Below, piece by piece: positions 62,501 through 64,000 of a DNA stretch of 64,000 bases. Positions within the stretch are counted from its first letter, which is position 1; every line of letters starts with the position of its first letter. The DNA is taken from the NCBI GenBank assembly GCA_030710605.1, contig CP092863.1, positions 107,742,099-107,806,098 on the forward strand, written 5' to 3'. This stretch comes from Cordylochernes scorpioides. Taxonomy: Eukaryota; Arthropoda; Arachnida; Pseudoscorpiones; Chernetidae. Both the position numbers and the translations under genes were made by a program. The notes under the pieces were generated by a model that saw nothing but the letters and a program-made list of their open reading frames with translations, was not told the origin of the DNA and searched no databases.

Positions 62501-62705
62501 TTTTATTTACATAAAACTATGTCACCATTACCTTAACTAATTTTAACTGTAAAATTATTTTCTCTATTCCTGGCTTCTCCAGCTTTAAATATACTTAAAC
62601 CATGTTCAGCCTTCTTCAACGGGGGCCATATGTCATAATATATGCTCTTCCAGGATTAATAAAACAAATCTACAGTCGACCAGAGAGAGAGAGAGAGAAC
62701 GCAGC
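59581..62705 (+). mobile_element. LTR-like non-autonomous retroelement remains
   Basis: A 75-79-bp segment (TGTCATAATATATGCTCTTCC ... GAGAGAACGCAGC) occurs at 60144-60222 and in the same direction at 62631-62705; GGGGGCCA precedes the second copy like a polypurine tract. A leader-like GTCGACAGGATAA at 60470 matches the BEL leader at about 58042-58056. A small zinc-knuckle frame lies at 60620-60826. No PBS next to the first copy, no pol. The interpretation is tentative. Confidence 0.4.
60620..60826 (+). CDS. Possible Gag zinc-knuckle fragment
   Basis: 68 codons. Residues 47-60 read PCRYCDVQHWYAQCH, close to a gag CCHC knuckle (CxxC..HW...C) but one residue short between C and H. Followed at once by a stop. 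It may be the tail of a BEL/Gypsy gag; too short to be sure. Confidence 0.45.
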   Translation: MIPKKYSPTTEMELPHTSSSIRSTQERPPCQSRTPSIIMDKTPPYPCRYCDVQHWYAQCHRQNSPESQ

Positions 62706-63156
62706 ACGAATCTCTCGATAAAGTGAACATTTTTTCCCGGTCCCTTGAAAAATACTCGATAAGTTGAATAAAATCAATATTAATTGGTTCCCTCGGTAAT
62801 TGGAAGTTAAAGGAATAGTATCTTGCCTTTGAATTGTATCATTATTCTTGTCTCAAATAAATTGCCGTGTCATCCTGAATTTTGTCTTTCCTAATTTTCT
62901 ACGTTACAAAATCATCGTATCATCATGATAATATTTAGAGCAGATTGTTGAATTATAACAGATAAATTAGAATATTTATCTTGATTATTTCTAGGCGAAA
63001 AGTTATTTCAAAGATTTTATTTGCTAGAAACCTTCCCAGTACTATACTAAATAACTTCCCAAAGTTTCATGGCGATCCAATGAGTGGTTTGGTCAGGCAT
63101 AAAGGACAAACAAACAAACAGACACACACACATACATTCATTTTTATATATATAGA
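62706..63156 (-). mobile_element. Helitron copy missing its 3' end
   Basis: Near identical to 26023-26469 in the Helitron at 25970. Starts TCTATATATATAAAAATG on the minus strand at 63156 and stops at 62706, so the last 53 nt with hairpin and CTAG are missing, abutting the LTR-like repeat. Confidence 0.75.
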
Positions 63157-63272
63157 TAATATTTTATAGTAATAATCTGTTTTATAAAATAAATAAATAT
63201 ATAATTTAAATTTTAAATATATTAAAAATAATATTATAAATAAATTTTAAAATACGCGCATTAATCATGATG

Positions 63273-63309
<37 letters not shown>

Positions 63310-63424
63310 TATATATATTAAAAATGGCATATCATGACCAGGAGCACATGTGCTTTACAGAAGGAAGAAGGCCATTTTTAATATTGATTTCAACACCTGA
63401 TCTTTTTATCTTTTCTTTTCGTTT

Positions 63425-63473
<49 letters not shown>

Positions 63474-63520
63474 ACATGCATGTATATATGATATATATAT
63501 ATATAAATACCAAACGTTCT
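63157..63520. repeat. AT microsatellites and family X fragment
   Basis: TA repeats at 63278-63302 and 63428-63470. 63320-63385 is a family X end (GGCATATCATGACCAGGAGC, GTGCTTTACAGAAGGAAGAA). Confidence 0.6.
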
Positions 63521-64000
63521 ATCAAAAATAAAGGTCGACACTATCGTCTGCAAATCTATCCCGCCCACACCATATGTGAGGGCAGACAGAATTAAACACA
63601 TTCCCCAACTCAATATTAAACTTCCTTTCTCCCGAGCTCGGAGAGTTTTGTTAGCAAAAAAAAAAAATGGAATAAAAGAAAATTCAGATACTCGTCTGGT
63701 AAAAAATAAAATTTCTTTATTCTTATTAAAAACTTGCCGATGTGGCATTTGGAATGTCGGAAGGAAATACCTTTTGGTTTTAAACTTTATTTCTATTTTT
63801 CTATATTTTCTTTCTGCCTCTATTAAAACTTGAATGCATTTTTTATATTTGTTTTTTCGATTTATAATGTTTTTTCTTATATATAAATATATATTGAGGT
63901 ATATATGTTATATTAAAATATTATTTTAGTTAAAATTATATTTCATCTATTCAAATACTCTGTTAAATCGACCGCCAGAGGTCACGCTTCCCCAATAAAA
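63521..64000. other. Unassigned DNA, repeat at the end
   Basis: GTTAAATCGACCGCCAGAGG at 63963 is the inverse of the repeat at 51690-51710. The rest is unassigned; no convincing ORF. Confidence 0.4.

Overview
This is AT-rich, repeat-saturated metazoan DNA, most like an arthropod on its transposon content (BEL/Pao, Tc1, Penelope, Helitron, tRNA-derived SINEs); I cannot name the species. I found no host protein-coding gene. The only probable host gene is an intact tRNA-Gly(GCC) at 32260-32330. There is no prokaryotic organisation, and a 100-N assembly gap lies at 1240-1339.

Protein-coding traces all belong to mobile elements: a Tc1-like transposon with TA target duplication and two in-frame stops (12042-13460); three Penelope-like elements (PLEs), one of them an almost perfect 759-bp-arm inverted dimer inserted into another PLE with a 13-bp target duplication (15590-18545, and 33080-33950); a BEL/Pao retrotransposon that kept gag, protease and integrase but lost most of RT-RNase H, inserted in a SINE (53952-58466); and a LINE C-terminal remnant (53139-53369).

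The rest is a mosaic of small foldback elements (called X, Y, Z and W here), Helitrons without coding capacity (CTAG ends with a GC-rich hairpin), tRNA-headed SINEs, and tandem arrays with periods of about 76, 76, 91, 27, 74, 108, 145 and 196 bp. Layout: 1-12 kb ribozyme foldbacks, Helitrons and SINEs; 12-19 kb Tc1 and nested PLEs; 20-28 kb satellites; 29-35 kb foldbacks, Helitrons and tRNA; 35-50 kb arrays; 50-59 kb LINE/BEL/SINE; 59-64 kb LTR-like and Helitron debris.

The most striking content is RNA-level. Families X, Y, W and the PLEs carry conventional hammerhead ribozyme cores (CUGANGA, stem II, GAAA) with very short, usually palindromic stem III. Family Z carries all hammerhead core nucleotides and three matching helices in an order (cleavage strand, GAAA strand, CUGAUGA strand) that is not any circular permutation of the known hammerhead types. 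Copies at 632, 1692(-) and 2072 show paired changes in stem II, and a TATA box sits at a fixed distance upstream. This permuted, kissing-hairpin hammerhead is my main candidate for an undescribed system. Coordinates of repeat edges are read by eye and are approximate unless a motif fixes them.
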